Assembly: GCA_016873195.1 (NCBI GenBank)
Contig: VGXW01000004.1
Coordinates: forward strand, 1-46,366
Direction of reading: 5' to 3'
DNA: 46,366 nt
Source: Planctomycetota bacterium
Lineage (GTDB): Bacteria > Planctomycetota > UBA1135 > UBA2386
Shown here one piece after another: positions 7,789 through 16,523 of the stretch; position 1 is the stretch's first letter, and each line of letters starts with the position of its first letter. The translations under genes and the position numbers were made by a program. Under the pieces are notes generated by a model. It did not search any database. It saw only the letters and a list, made by a program, of their open reading frames with translations, and was not told where the DNA came from.

Positions 7789-10700
7789 CTACTCCTCGGG
7801 GGTCGGTGCCACCGGCGCGGGCAGGCGCCGGCGGCGGAACAGCAGATGGAAGCCGGCCGGGACGACCAGCAGGTTCAGGAAGGTCGACGACAAGAGGCCG
7901 CCGAGCACGACGACCGACAGCGGCGCCAGGATCTCGCTGCCGGGCCTGCCGGCGGCCCAGACCAGCGGCACGAGGCCGAGCGCCGCGCACAGCGCGGTCA
8001 TCAGGATCGGCACGAGCCGTTCGCGCGAACCCGCGCGCACGGCCTCCTCGCACGAGCGGCCCTCGCGCATCAGGTCCAGGTAGTGGCGCACGAGCAGGAT
8101 GCCGTTGCGCGCGGCGATGCCGAACAGCGTCACGAACCCGACCATGCTCGCAATCGAGATCACCGGCGTCTGGTAGCGGCCGCCGCCGAGCCCGAACAGC
8201 GCCAGCGCGTTGCCGAGCAGGTGCGGCGACTCGACCAGGAAGATCGCGACGATGCCGCCGATCAGTGCCAGCGGCAGGTTGACCATCACGAGCCCGGCGG
8301 CGAGGAACGAGCCGAGCGCCTGGTAGAGCAGCATCAGCATCAACACCACGACCAGGGCACCCATCCACAGGATCGTGCGGCTCGCCGACTGCTGCGCCTC
8401 GAACTGGCCGCCGAACGTGACCGTGCAGCCGGTCGCGTGCACGAGCGGTTCGACCCGCTCGCGCACCGCGGCGACCAGCTGGCCCAGGTTGTAGCCCTCG
8501 GCGACGTTGCACGAGACGGTCGCCTTGCGGCGCGAATTCTCGCGCGCGATCAGGTTGCTGGTGCGCTCGAGGCCGATGTCGGCGACGTCCCGCAGCCGCA
8601 CCAGGGCACCGCCCGCGCCGCGCAGCAGCAGGCGCCGCACGTCGTCGACGGTGCGCCGTTCGTCGGGGTGCAGCCGCACGACGAGCGCGGTGCGGCGGAT
8701 GCCCTCGGCGACCTCGGCGACGGTCGCGCCCATCAGCGCGTGCTGCACCTGCGCTGCCGCGGCCGCCGGCGACAGCCCCGCGGCCGCGAGTTCGGCGGGC
8801 CGGTAGCGCACCGGCAGCGACGCGATCGTGACCTCGCGGTTCGCCGCGACGTCGCGCGTGCCCGGGATCCGCAGCAGTTCCGTCTCGATGCGCTTCGCCA
8901 GGTCGCGCAGCACGGCGAGGTCGTCGCCGCGCACGTCGACCGCCAGCGCCGCGGGCGTGCCGGACAGCACGTGGGAGACGCGGTGCTCGATCGGCTGGCC
9001 GACGTTGGTCGTGATGCCGGGCATGCTCGCGAGCACCGTGTCGATCGCCGCGCGCACCTCGTGCGGGTCGTGGTCGGGCAGGATCGCGACGTCGATCTCC
9101 GAGCTGCTGACCGGTTCGGCGTGTTCGTCGCGTTCGGCGCGGCCCGTGCGGCGCACGACCGAACGCACGCCCGGCAGCTCCGCGAGCCGGCGCTCGACGC
9201 CGGTCGCCATGCGGTCGCTCTCGGCGAGCGAGGTGCCGGGCGGCGCCATCAGCATCACCGTGAACGTGCCCTCGTGGAACTCGGGCAGGAAGCTGGTGCC
9301 GTAGGTGGCGGCGAGGCCGAGGCTGCCCGCGGTCGCGAGCGCGGTGCCGGCGAGCAGGGTCCGGCCGTGGCGCAGGGCCCACCGCAGGGCCGGCGCGTAG
9401 CCGCGTTGCAGCCAGCGCACGAGGAACCCCTCCCGCACTTCGCCGCGCGCGCCGACCCTGCGCAGCAGCAGCGAGCACAGGGCCGGGGTCACCGTGAGCG
9501 CCACCAGCAGCGAGGCCAGCGTCGACGTGATGTAGGCGATGCCGAGCGGCCGGAAGAACCGCCCCTCGAGCCCCTGCAGGAACAGGAGCGGCACGAACAC
9601 CATCACGATGATCACCGTCGCGAACACCATCGGGCTCCGGATCTGGTTGCTCGCGGCGAACACGACCTGCACGGTTCCCTGGCGCTGCCCGGGCGGCAGG
9701 GCGGCGTTCTCGCGCAGCCGGCGGAACACGTTCTCGACGTCGATGATCGCGTCGTCGACGAGGCCGCCGATCGCCCCCGCGAGTCCGCCGAGCGTCATCA
9801 CGTCGATCGACAGGCCGGCGGCCCACAGCACCAAGAGCGCCCCGGCGAGGCTCAGCGGCAGAGCGGTCAGCGTGATCGCCGTCGTGCGCACGTCGAGCAG
9901 GAACAGCACGAGCACGATCACGACGAACACCGCCGCGTCGCGCAGCACGCGCACGAGGTTGTCGAGCGACAGGCCGATGAAGTCCGACTGCCGCATCACG
10001 TGGCGGTTCAGCAGCAGGCCCTCGGGCATCGCCAGCTCGGCCTGGTCCAGCTTCTGGTCGATCGCCTCGGTCAGCAGCAGCGTGTTCGTGCCCGGCGCCT
10101 TCTGCACCGACAGCACCACGGTCGGGCGGCCGCGTTCGGTCGCGGTGCCGCGCTTTTGCGCCGGGCCGAGCCGCACCTCGGCGACCTGGCCGATCGTGAC
10201 GGGGTTGCCGTCGCGGTAGCGCACCACGGTGCCGGCGACGTCGGCGACCGAGCGCACGCGGCCCGTCTGGCGGATCGGCAGCTCGAGGCCGTTCACGTCG
10301 GCGAGGTAGCCGGCACCCGCGGTGCTGTGCGCCTGCTGCGCCGCGTCGATCACGTCCTCGAGCGACAGGTCGTGCAGCAGCAGTTGCTCCTGGTGCACGT
10401 CGACCTGGTACTCGGGCAGTTCGCCGCCGATCGCGACCACCTGCGCGACGCCGGGCACCGCGAGCAGCTGGTTGCGCAGGTCGAACTCCGCGTAGCTGCG
10501 CACGTCCATCGGCGACAGCGCGCCGTCGGGCGACGACAGCGACAGCAGCATGATCTCGCCGGTCAGCGACGTGATCGGCGTCAGTTCGGCGTGCGCGTTC
10601 GGCGGCAGCTGCTCGCGCACGCTCGCGAGCCGGTCGCCGACGAGCAGCCGTGCCCGGTGGATGTCCTGGCCCCAGCCGAACTCGACCCAGACGATCGACA

Positions 10701-10968
10701 GGCCGATCGAACTGGCGCTGCGCACGCGGCGCAGGCCCGACAGGCCGTTGACCGAGGATTCGATCGGGAACGTGACGTTCTGCTCGACCTCGTCGGCGGC
10801 GAGGCCGGGCGCCTCGGTCATCACGACGACCGTCGGCGCGTTGAGCTCGGGGAACACGTCGAGCGGCATGCGCGGGATCTGGAAGGCGGCGGCGGCGAGC
10901 AGCAGCAGCGCGGCGAGCAGCACGAACCCGGGGCGCGCGAGCGCGATGGCGATCAGGTGGCGGGACAT
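7789..10968 (-). CDS. Heavy-metal efflux RND inner-membrane pump (CzcA/CusA family)
   Basis: The inner-membrane proton antiporter of a tripartite metal-efflux complex, 1059 aa, the usual size. The N-terminal TM1 is followed by the family motif PLDVFPELNAPTVVV, and the two large periplasmic loops and twelve TM segments are in place. The TM4 proton-relay region reads LVDDAIIDVENVFRRL, with Asp and Glu residues of the HME type but not the classic CzcA wording (DGAVVMVEN), so the metal is uncertain. A second repeat carries the FGIAARNGILLVRHY motif near the C-terminus. The stop is TAG at 7789. The pump gene lies 10 nt downstream of the adaptor gene. Export of Zn/Co/Cd/Ni or Cu/Ag from periplasm or cytoplasm is the family role. 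Confidence 0.9.
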   Translation of the reverse strand: MSRHLIAIALARPGFVLLAALLLLAAAAFQIPRMPLDVFPELNAPTVVVMTEAPGLAADEVEQNVTFPIESSVNGLSGLRRVRSASSIGLSIVWVEFGWGQDIHRARLLVGDRLASVREQLPPNAHAELTPITSLTGEIMLLSLSSPDGALSPMDVRSYAEFDLRNQLLAVPGVAQVVAIGGELPEYQVDVHQEQLLLHDLSLEDVIDAAQQAHSTAGAGYLADVNGLELPIRQTGRVRSVADVAGTVVRYRDGNPVTIGQVAEVRLGPAQKRGTATERGRPTVVLSVQKAPGTNTLLLTEAIDQKLDQAELAMPEGLLLNRHVMRQSDFIGLSLDNLVRVLRDAAVFVVIVLVLFLLDVRTTAITLTALPLSLAGALLVLWAAGLSIDVMTLGGLAGAIGGLVDDAIIDVENVFRRLRENAALPPGQRQGTVQVVFAASNQIRSPMVFATVIIVMVFVPLLFLQGLEGRFFRPLGIAYITSTLASLLVALTVTPALCSLLLRRVGARGEVREGFLVRWLQRGYAPALRWALRHGRTLLAGTALATAGSLGLAATYGTSFLPEFHEGTFTVMLMAPPGTSLAESDRMATGVERRLAELPGVRSVVRRTGRAERDEHAEPVSSSEIDVAILPDHDPHEVRAAIDTVLASMPGITTNVGQPIEHRVSHVLSGTPAALAVDVRGDDLAVLRDLAKRIETELLRIPGTRDVAANREVTIASLPVRYRPAELAAAGLSPAAAAAQVQHALMGATVAEVAEGIRRTALVVRLHPDERRTVDDVRRLLLRGAGGALVRLRDVADIGLERTSNLIARENSRRKATVSCNVAEGYNLGQLVAAVRERVEPLVHATGCTVTFGGQFEAQQSASRTILWMGALVVVLMLMLLYQALGSFLAAGLVMVNLPLALIGGIVAIFLVESPHLLGNALALFGLGGGRYQTPVISIASMVGFVTLFGIAARNGILLVRHYLDLMREGRSCEEAVRAGSRERLVPILMTALCAALGLVPLVWAAGRPGSEILAPLSVVVLGGLLSSTFLNLLVVPAGFHLLFRRRRLPAPVAPTPEE

Positions 10969-10978
10969 CGTGCGTTCG

Positions 10979-12373
10979 CTAGTGCGGCTTGTCGTGGAAG
11001 GTGCCGTCGGCGTGGAAGTGGCCGGCGCGCTGCGTGGTGCCCGAACTCGCGAGCATCAGCTCGTAGGCGCCGGCCAGCACCACGGTGTCGCCGTCGACGA
11101 GCCCGCTCTTGACCTCGACCCAGCGGCCGTCGTCGACGCCGAGGTCGGCCTCGACGCGGATCACCCGATCGGGGTTCGCCGGGTCGCGGCGGAAGAACAC
11201 GGCGCGCAGCCCGTCGCGCATCACGGCGCCGCGCGGGATCGCCAGCTCGGCGGCGGCTCCGCCCGCGGTCTCGAACTCGAGGAACGCGGCGAAGCCGGGG
11301 CGGGCCCAGTCCGGTGCCTGCTCGACGGCGAGGAACAGGTCGAGCGTGCGCTGCGTCGGATCGGCCTCGGCGCCGAGCAGCAGCCTGCCCTCGACGGGCG
11401 TCCGGCCGTCGCCGGGGCTCGTGACCACGCGCGCTGGCTGGCCGGCGCGCACGCGCGCGAGGTCGCCCTGCGGGCACTTGGCGCGGAAGCGCACCCTCTC
11501 GAGGTCGACCACGGTGGTCACGAGGCCGCCGGTCTCGACCCAGGCGCCGCTGGCGACGGGCAGCTCGACGGCGAGCCCGGCGGCGGTCGCGCGCACGGCC
11601 AGCTGGTCGAGCTGCTGCCAGCGCGGCAGCGGCTGCGCGGTGCCTGGAACGTCCGCTGCGAGCTCCTCGGGCGTCGTGCCGGCGTGCGTGGCGGCGGCCG
11701 CGAGCATGAGCCGGAACCGCTGTTCGCCGGCGTCGCGCGTCGCCTCCAGCTCGGCGCGCTTCGCCGCCGTCTCGGCGTGGTGCTCGGCGGCCTCCGCGGC
11801 CTGCGCGCGCAACTGCGCGAGCTGCACGCGCGTCGCCGCGAGCTCGGTCGCCTGGCCGCCGACGCTCTGCCGGGTCGCCTCGAGGTTCTGCAGGCGTTCC
11901 TGCACCACGACCGCCGCCTCGCGCAGGCTCTGTTCGTGCGCGTGGTGCGCTTCGAGCAGCGGCTGCATCGTCGCGATGCGCGCCGCGGTGATCTGCAGCT
12001 CCGTGCGCAGCTCGCCGAGTTCGCGCTGCATGCGGCGCCACTCCGGCGAGTCGAGCGTGTAGAGCAGGTCGCCGGGCACCACGGGCTGCAGCGGCTGCAC
12101 GGCCACGTGCACGCGGCCGGCGATCGGCGTGCGGTGCTCGACGCGCGCCGCCGGCAGCAGCTCGAAGTGGCCCGGCAGCCGCAGCGTCACGGCGACGCGG
12201 CGGCGTTCGACCGGCACGAAGACGACGCCGAGGTTCTCGCGCACGGGTGCCGGCACGTCGATGCGGTCGGTCGCGGCCGCGGGCGCCGCGGCTCCCGCGG
12301 CGGGCGCGGACGGTGGCTCCGGCGCGCAGGCAGCGAGGCAGAGGGCGAGCGGGAACAGCGGGCGGGGTCTCAT
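10979..12373 (-). CDS. Periplasmic adaptor (membrane-fusion) subunit of the metal RND pump
   Basis: This 464-aa HlyD/CusB-type adaptor links pump and outer-membrane channel. It begins with a lipoprotein signal (MRPRPLFPLALCLAAC). A lipoyl/barrel-sandwich half (TPIAGRVHVAVQPLQPVVPGD) precedes a long alpha-hairpin (residues about 115-235, rich in Glu/Gln/Arg/Ala). The second lipoyl half and beta-barrel follow (VVDLERVRFRAKCPQGD...). The protein ends in HFHADGTFHDKPH, a His-rich tail that copies the motif of the operon's lipoprotein. CusB-like proteins pass metal to the pump, so the tail may be a metal sensor or donor site; that is inference. It overlaps the upstream outer-membrane gene by 4 nt, consistent with an operon. 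Confidence 0.85.
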   Translation of the reverse strand: MRPRPLFPLALCLAACAPEPPSAPAAGAAAPAAATDRIDVPAPVRENLGVVFVPVERRRVAVTLRLPGHFELLPAARVEHRTPIAGRVHVAVQPLQPVVPGDLLYTLDSPEWRRMQRELGELRTELQITAARIATMQPLLEAHHAHEQSLREAAVVVQERLQNLEATRQSVGGQATELAATRVQLAQLRAQAAEAAEHHAETAAKRAELEATRDAGEQRFRLMLAAAATHAGTTPEELAADVPGTAQPLPRWQQLDQLAVRATAAGLAVELPVASGAWVETGGLVTTVVDLERVRFRAKCPQGDLARVRAGQPARVVTSPGDGRTPVEGRLLLGAEADPTQRTLDLFLAVEQAPDWARPGFAAFLEFETAGGAAAELAIPRGAVMRDGLRAVFFRRDPANPDRVIRVEADLGVDDGRWVEVKSGLVDGDTVVLAGAYELMLASSGTTQRAGHFHADGTFHDKPH

Positions 12374-13770
12374 CGCGGGTCTCCGGAACGGGTCGGTGCG
12401 GGGCGGGCCGCCGGCGGCAGGAGCCCGTCGGGCCAGAACAGCGCTTCGGTGGCGGCGTGTGCCGCGGCGGCGGCGAGGCCGGCGTCGAGCGCCTGCAGGC
12501 GCGCGTCGTGGGTGCGCACGAGCGCGTCGAGGATCAGCAGCGTGTCGAGGTCACCGAGGGCCGCGAGGCGGCGGCCGTCCTCGAGCTGCTGCGCGGCGAG
12601 CGGCAGCAGTTCGCCGACCACCGCAGAGCGCCGTGCCTGCGTGGTGCGCTCGAGCAGTTCGGCGCGCGCGAGATCCTGCACGAGCTGCTCGTGGCCGCAG
12701 CGCAGGGCCTCGGCGGCGAGGTCGCGTTCGGCGCGGGCGCGCGCGCGCTCGGCCGCGTTGCGGTTCCACAGCGGCAGCGGCAGCGTGAACCCGAACGTGA
12801 GCCGCGGCTGTGCGTCCTCCTCGGCGAAGCCGGGCCGCAGCACGAGTTCGGGCCATTGGCGGCGGATCGCGAGCTCGAGGCGCCGTTCGGCGGTCGCGTG
12901 GGCGCAGCGCAGGCGCAGCAGGCGCGGGCTGTCGGCGAGCCGCTGCGCGCGCGGCAGGTCCGTGGCCGACCGGGCCGGCACGGCGAGGGCCGGCTGCAGC
13001 TCGACCGGGGCCGCGGGGTGCAGGCCGAGCAGGGCCCTGAGCTCGAGCTCGCCCGCCGCGAGGCCGGCCTCGGCGGCGGCGAGTTCGTGGCCGCGCGCGA
13101 GGCGTTCGAGCCGGAACGCGCGCGCCTGCATCTGCGTGAGCTCGTTGGCGGCGGCGAGCCGTTCGGCCATGCCCGCGAGTTCGTCGAGGGCTGCGCAGAG
13201 ATCGCGCAGCAGTTCGGTGCGCTGCCGGTCGGCGCTCCAGCGCAGCCACGCGGCGTCGAGGCGGTCGAGCACGGCGAGTTCGGCGAGCTGCGCCTCGGCG
13301 AGCGCTTCCTCGTGCTCGCCCGCGGCGGCGGCGCGCTGCAGCGCGAGCCGGCCGTCGAGCGGCAGCTGCAGGCCGAGCGACCCCGCGGCGAGCCAGGGGT
13401 GTTCGACCTGCTCGAGGATGCGCGCGATGTCGCCGTCGAGTTCGGGGTCGGCGGGGCGACCCGCGTGTTCGGCGGCGGCCGCGGCGACCACCGCACGCTG
13501 CCGTGCGAGCCGGCAGTCGGGGTGGAACCAGAGCGCGACGAGCTGCCCTTCGGCGAGCGAGAGGCCGTCGGCGAGGTCGAACGGAGCCCCGGCCGGCGCG
13601 GCGGCGCGGTCTGCCAGCAGCTCGCGCAGTGCCGCTGGGTCGGGCAGGCGCGCGGCGAACGCGGCGGCGTGCGCTGCCAGGTCGACGGGGGCGGGCGCGT
13701 AGGTCTCGCAACCGGCGGCGAGCAGGAACCCGAGCGTGAAGGCGGTGCGAAGCGGGCGGAACGTCGGCAT
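12370..13770 (-). CDS. TolC-like outer-membrane efflux protein of the metal RND operon
   Basis: This is the outer-membrane channel subunit (466 aa). The N-terminus MPTFRPLRTAFTLGFLLAAGC is a lipoprotein-type signal (lipobox AAGC), as in many CzcC-like channels. The rest is two repeats of long Ala/Leu/Glu/Arg helices with short beta segments, including LRPGFAEEDAQPRLTFGFTLPLPLWNRN, the beta-strand plus PLWNRN turn typical of CzcC family members. It precedes the adaptor with a 4-nt overlap. It is the first large gene of the operon, with the small Cys/His-rich gene 78 nt upstream on the same strand. Specificity cannot be read from this subunit. Confidence 0.85.
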   Translation of the reverse strand: MPTFRPLRTAFTLGFLLAAGCETYAPAPVDLAAHAAAFAARLPDPAALRELLADRAAAPAGAPFDLADGLSLAEGQLVALWFHPDCRLARQRAVVAAAAAEHAGRPADPELDGDIARILEQVEHPWLAAGSLGLQLPLDGRLALQRAAAAGEHEEALAEAQLAELAVLDRLDAAWLRWSADRQRTELLRDLCAALDELAGMAERLAAANELTQMQARAFRLERLARGHELAAAEAGLAAGELELRALLGLHPAAPVELQPALAVPARSATDLPRAQRLADSPRLLRLRCAHATAERRLELAIRRQWPELVLRPGFAEEDAQPRLTFGFTLPLPLWNRNAAERARARAERDLAAEALRCGHEQLVQDLARAELLERTTQARRSAVVGELLPLAAQQLEDGRRLAALGDLDTLLILDALVRTHDARLQALDAGLAAAAAHAATEALFWPDGLLPPAARPAPTRSGDPR

Positions 13771-13848
13771 GCGGGTCGGCGAGCGGGGACGACGGGGGCG
13801 TGAGACCGCGCGCGGAGTCCCGGCGCGGCACGACGGACCGTGCCCGCG

Positions 13849-14313
13849 CTAGCGCCGCAGGACCGTGCAGACGATGAGCTCGGAGTGCCGCTCTGGGCGC
13901 GGCGGGCCGGTCGCCGGCGGCCGCGCGTGCGGTTCGCGCGGCTCGGCGGGCGGTGCCGACGGCAGGGTCCACGCCGTGGCAGGCGGCGGTTCGGTCAGCG
14001 CTCGCGGCAATCCGTAGCGCGGTGCCGGCGCCAGTTCGATCGGGAACGTCGTGTGCGCGCAGCCGTGCTCGCGGCCGCCGTTCGCCGGTTGGCCGGGTTG
14101 GCCCGGCACGGGAGCGGCGGGCGGCGTCGTCGCCACCGCGGCGGCGCCGTGGTGCAGCGCGCAGCAATCCTCCGGCGCGTGCACGAACTCGAGCCGCGCG
14201 GGGCCGCAGCCGTGGCGGCACTGCACGAGGAAGCGCGGCAGGCCCAGCACGGTGAGGCACAGCACGAGCCAGACAGCGGCGCGGGTGGTGCGGTGGGCGG
14301 GGCGATTCGGCAC
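13849..14313 (-). CDS. Small membrane-anchored Cys/His-containing protein, head of the metal operon
   Basis: A protein of about 154 aa that I do not recognise by name. From the GTG at 14313 it begins with a short N-terminus and one hydrophobic segment ([18 protein letters not shown]). Next come [17 protein letters not shown] and [11 protein letters not shown], which give a cluster of Cys and His residues suited to metal binding. A Pro-rich region and the C-terminus [12 protein letters not shown] follow. An ATG at 14379 would lengthen it by 22 residues of low-complexity sequence, so I prefer the GTG. It is first in the heavy-metal efflux operon, 78 nt ahead of the channel gene. Similar small proteins (DUF2946-like) accompany metal-efflux genes elsewhere, and a metal sensor or chaperone role is a guess. 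Confidence 0.55.
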   Translation of the reverse strand: MPNRPAHRTTRAAVWLVLCLTVLGLPRFLVQCRHGCGPARLEFVHAPEDCCALHHGAAAVATTPPAAPVPGQPGQPANGGREHGCAHTTFPIELAPAPRYGLPRALTEPPPATAWTLPSAPPAEPREPHARPPATGPPRPERHSELIVCTVLRR

Positions 14314-14462
14314 GGCGGTCGCAGGACTCTCGGCGCCGCTGGCTGGCCTGTCAAGCCGCGCCGCGGCTCGTACGCGCAACGCAGGCCGCGTTCGCGTGGA
14401 CCTTGCGCCCGTTCCCGTTCCGTCCTCCTCGTCCAGCCCGGCCCCGGAGTTCCCGTGCAGCG

Positions 14463-14702
14463 CCCTTCGCCGTCGGCGTGCCCGGTTTCCAGTTCATCCA
14501 GGATCCCGTTGCCTACGGCACGCGGACCCACCACGGCAACATGGACGTGTGGGACCACGCGATCGCCGACGATCTGCAGCAGGCGTCGGTCGTGATGGCG
14601 ACGTTCGTCTGGCCGATCGCGCAGCGCGACGCGATGCTGCCGCGGCGGCCGGCACCGCGCGATCGGACCGAGCGACGGCCCGGCGCCGCGGGCGGGCGCT
14701 GA
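14463..14702 (+). pseudogene. C-terminal remnant of an M28-type aminopeptidase
   Basis: An open frame contains [20 protein letters not shown] and then [20 protein letters not shown] through [18 protein letters not shown]. This is very close to the last 65 or so residues of secreted M28 zinc aminopeptidases, which end FQFIQDPLEY.TRTHHSNMD.YD...DLKQAA..MA.FVYHAA.RDE.LPR. The His of TRTHH is a zinc ligand in that family. All of the N-terminal catalytic part is missing, and the sequence upstream is the divergent metal-operon head, so this is a decay remnant. A frame extension to 14403 is low-complexity and probably not coding. Confidence 0.6.
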
Positions 14703-14738
14703 GTTGCGCCGGCCGTGGCGCGCGCGATGATGGGCCAC

Positions 14739-15344
14739 ATGCGGCGACCGTGGCTCGTACTCCTGCTGGCCTCGGGGCTCTGCGCGGCGTGCCGCGTCGC
14801 GGCCGTGGTGCCCGCACCGCTGCTCGGCCCGGCGCCGCAGTCGATCGCCGTCTGGCCGGCCGCGACCGCTGCCGGACCGCGCGCGCAGGAACTGCTCGAC
14901 GGTCTCGACCGTGCGGCGCGGACCCGCGGCTACCGCGTGCAGGCGGCCGCGGTGACCGAGCGGTTGCTCGCCGACGCCGCCGAGGTGGTGCCGCCGCCGT
15001 CGCTCGAGGATCTGCCCGGTCTCGGCCGGCTGCTCGACGTCGACGCGCTGCTCGCGCTCGAAGTGCGCGCCTTCGCGGCCGACGGCGAGCCGCTGCGCTC
15101 GTCGCGGTGGGACCTGCAGTGGCGGCTGTTGTCGACGCGCGGCCACGGCACGCTGTGGTCGTTCGACCACGCCGGCGCCTGGGCGCTGCTGCGCGACGAG
15201 GCGGATCCACAACGCCGCCTCGACGCCGAGCCCGAGGTCGTGCCGATCGGCGGCGACCGCGCGCGGCGCTTCCGCGGCGTGCCCGAACTGGCCGCGGACC
15301 TGCATCGGCTCGCGATGGACCACCTGCCCGCCCGTTCCCGATGA
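14739..15344 (+). CDS. Putative lipoprotein of unknown function
   Basis: A protein of about 201 aa with a lipoprotein-like start (MRRPWLVLLLASGLCAAC). Upstream in-frame ATGs at 14715 and 14730 exist, but the one at 14739 puts the signal peptide at the N-terminus. The mature part (PQSIAVWPA..., AQELLDGLDRAARTRGYRVQ, LLDVDALLALEVRAF) follows the alternating pattern of DUF799/GNA1162-like lipoproteins (a strand, then a helix, then 'GxDALLxxxV'). That link is weak and I give no function. It overlaps the downstream gene by 4 nt (ATGA), so the two are probably translated together. Confidence 0.6.
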   Translation: MRRPWLVLLLASGLCAACRVAAVVPAPLLGPAPQSIAVWPAATAAGPRAQELLDGLDRAARTRGYRVQAAAVTERLLADAAEVVPPPSLEDLPGLGRLLDVDALLALEVRAFAADGEPLRSSRWDLQWRLLSTRGHGTLWSFDHAGAWALLRDEADPQRRLDAEPEVVPIGGDRARRFRGVPELAADLHRLAMDHLPARSR

Positions 15345-15985
15345 ACCTGACCACCGTGGCCTACCCCGGCCTCGCGCTCGGCGCGCTGGCCGTCGAACTG
15401 CCCGAACCGCTCGACCGGCTGCCGAGCCCCGCGTGGCTCACGGAGTTGCTGCGCGGTGACGCCGAGGCGCCCGTGCGCGGCTCCGAGGCGCTGCGCACGG
15501 CGGTGCGCGACCTGCTGCGGCGGCACGGCTACCGGCCGACCGGCCGCGGCAAGCCGTCGTCGGAGTACCTGGTCGCCGCCCTCGCCGAGGGCCGGCTCGG
15601 TCCGATCAACGCCGTCGTCGACGCGGGCAACGTGGCGTCGCTGCATTCGGGGCTGCCGGTCAGCGTGGTCGACCTCGAGCGCTGCCTGCCGCCGCTCTGC
15701 ATCGACGTGCCGCCCGAGGGTTGCCGCTACGTGTTCAACCGGAGCGGACAGGAGATCGACGTCGGCGGTCTCGTGAGCCTCTGCGACGCGGGCGGACCGT
15801 GCGCGAACGCGGTCAAGGACGCGCAGCGCACGAAGACTTCGCCGGCGACGCGCTCCGCGCTCGCGGTCGTGTGGGGGTGCGAGGCGCCGGAGCCCCGGCA
15901 CACGGAGCGCACGACGGCGTGGTTGGCCGAACTCTGCGCGCGGCTCGGCGCGAAGGTCGTGCCGGTCGAGGTGCGGCCGCGGTGA
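15341..15985 (+). CDS. B3/B4 tRNA-binding domain protein (PheT-like editing domain)
   Basis: A 214-aa stand-alone protein with the B3/B4 fold otherwise found in phenylalanyl-tRNA synthetase beta. It shows RDLLRRHGYRPTGRGKPSSE, PINAVVDAGNVASLHSGLPV, and VYVFNRSGQEIDVGG-like (actually CRYVFNRSGQEIDVGGLVSL), the typical order of this family. These free-standing proteins are suspected of tRNA editing or of binding amino acids, but their substrate is unproven. The ATG at 15341 overlaps the lipoprotein stop (ATGA). It converges on the RdgC-like pair with only 19 nt between stops. Confidence 0.8.
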   Translation: MNLTTVAYPGLALGALAVELPEPLDRLPSPAWLTELLRGDAEAPVRGSEALRTAVRDLLRRHGYRPTGRGKPSSEYLVAALAEGRLGPINAVVDAGNVASLHSGLPVSVVDLERCLPPLCIDVPPEGCRYVFNRSGQEIDVGGLVSLCDAGGPCANAVKDAQRTKTSPATRSALAVVWGCEAPEPRHTERTTAWLAELCARLGAKVVPVEVRPR

Positions 15986-16004
15986 AGACCCGGCGGTCGC
16001 GCGC

Positions 16005-16523
16005 TCAACCCGCCATCCACCGGGCCTGCTGCTCGCCGGCCGTCTTCGCGTAGTCGGGCCGCAGCCGCTCGCGCAGGAACTGCGCGAAGAGCGCCTGCAC
16101 GATCTCGTGCAGCGCGAGCCAGTTCGCGGCGCGGTCGGCGGTGCGGTCCTGCTCCGACTCGACCTCCTCGGCGTCGTCGGGCAGCTTGACGCCGGTCATC
16201 GCCATCGTCGCGGCGTCGAAGGTGGCGCTCCACTGCCGCGGTCCCTCGGCGAGCAGCAGGCGCGCCTTCTTCAGGCGGCGGCCCTGGCGCAGCGACAACC
16301 GCGCCTCGGCCGTGCGGGTCGGCAGGCCGCGGCGCAGCGTCTGCTCCGTCTCGTCGTCGCTGGGCGCCGAGAAGCACAGGAAGTCGTCGAGCGCGAGCCC
16401 GACGACCCTCCCGCCCGACAGCGTGAACTCGCCGCCGCCGGTCTCCCAGCGGAACCAGAGCCAGGTCAGGAACTCCTCGCCGAGGAACCCGTGGCCGTCG
16501 CCGCCGTCCGCGCGGTTCGTCAC
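16005..16523 (-). CDS. RdgC-like C-terminal half, split recombination-associated protein
   Basis: A 172-aa protein with FLGEEFLTWLWFRWETGG near the N-terminus, followed by a beta-rich middle (RVVGLALDDFLCFSA, ARLSLRQGRRLKKARL, WSATFDAATMAMTGVKLP) and an amphipathic C-terminal helix rich in Leu and Arg. This FLxWLWF block is the second half of RdgC-type proteins, toroidal DNA-binding factors linked to recombination. The start is the GTG at 16523, which overlaps the upstream gene's stop by 4 nt (GTGA), so the two halves are likely made together at matched levels and form a heteromer. Its function in this organism is inferred only from the family. Confidence 0.6.
   Translation of the reverse strand: MTNRADGGDGHGFLGEEFLTWLWFRWETGGGEFTLSGGRVVGLALDDFLCFSAPSDDETEQTLRRGLPTRTAEARLSLRQGRRLKKARLLLAEGPRQWSATFDAATMAMTGVKLPDDAEEVESEQDRTADRAANWLALHEIVQALFAQFLRERLRPDYAKTAGEQQARWMAG

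Noticed and set aside
7555-11112. Very long plus-strand open frame over the RND pump
   Set aside because: It runs opposite to a well-conserved pump, and its translation is Arg/His/Gln-rich low complexity. This is a shadow frame of GC-rich coding sequence.
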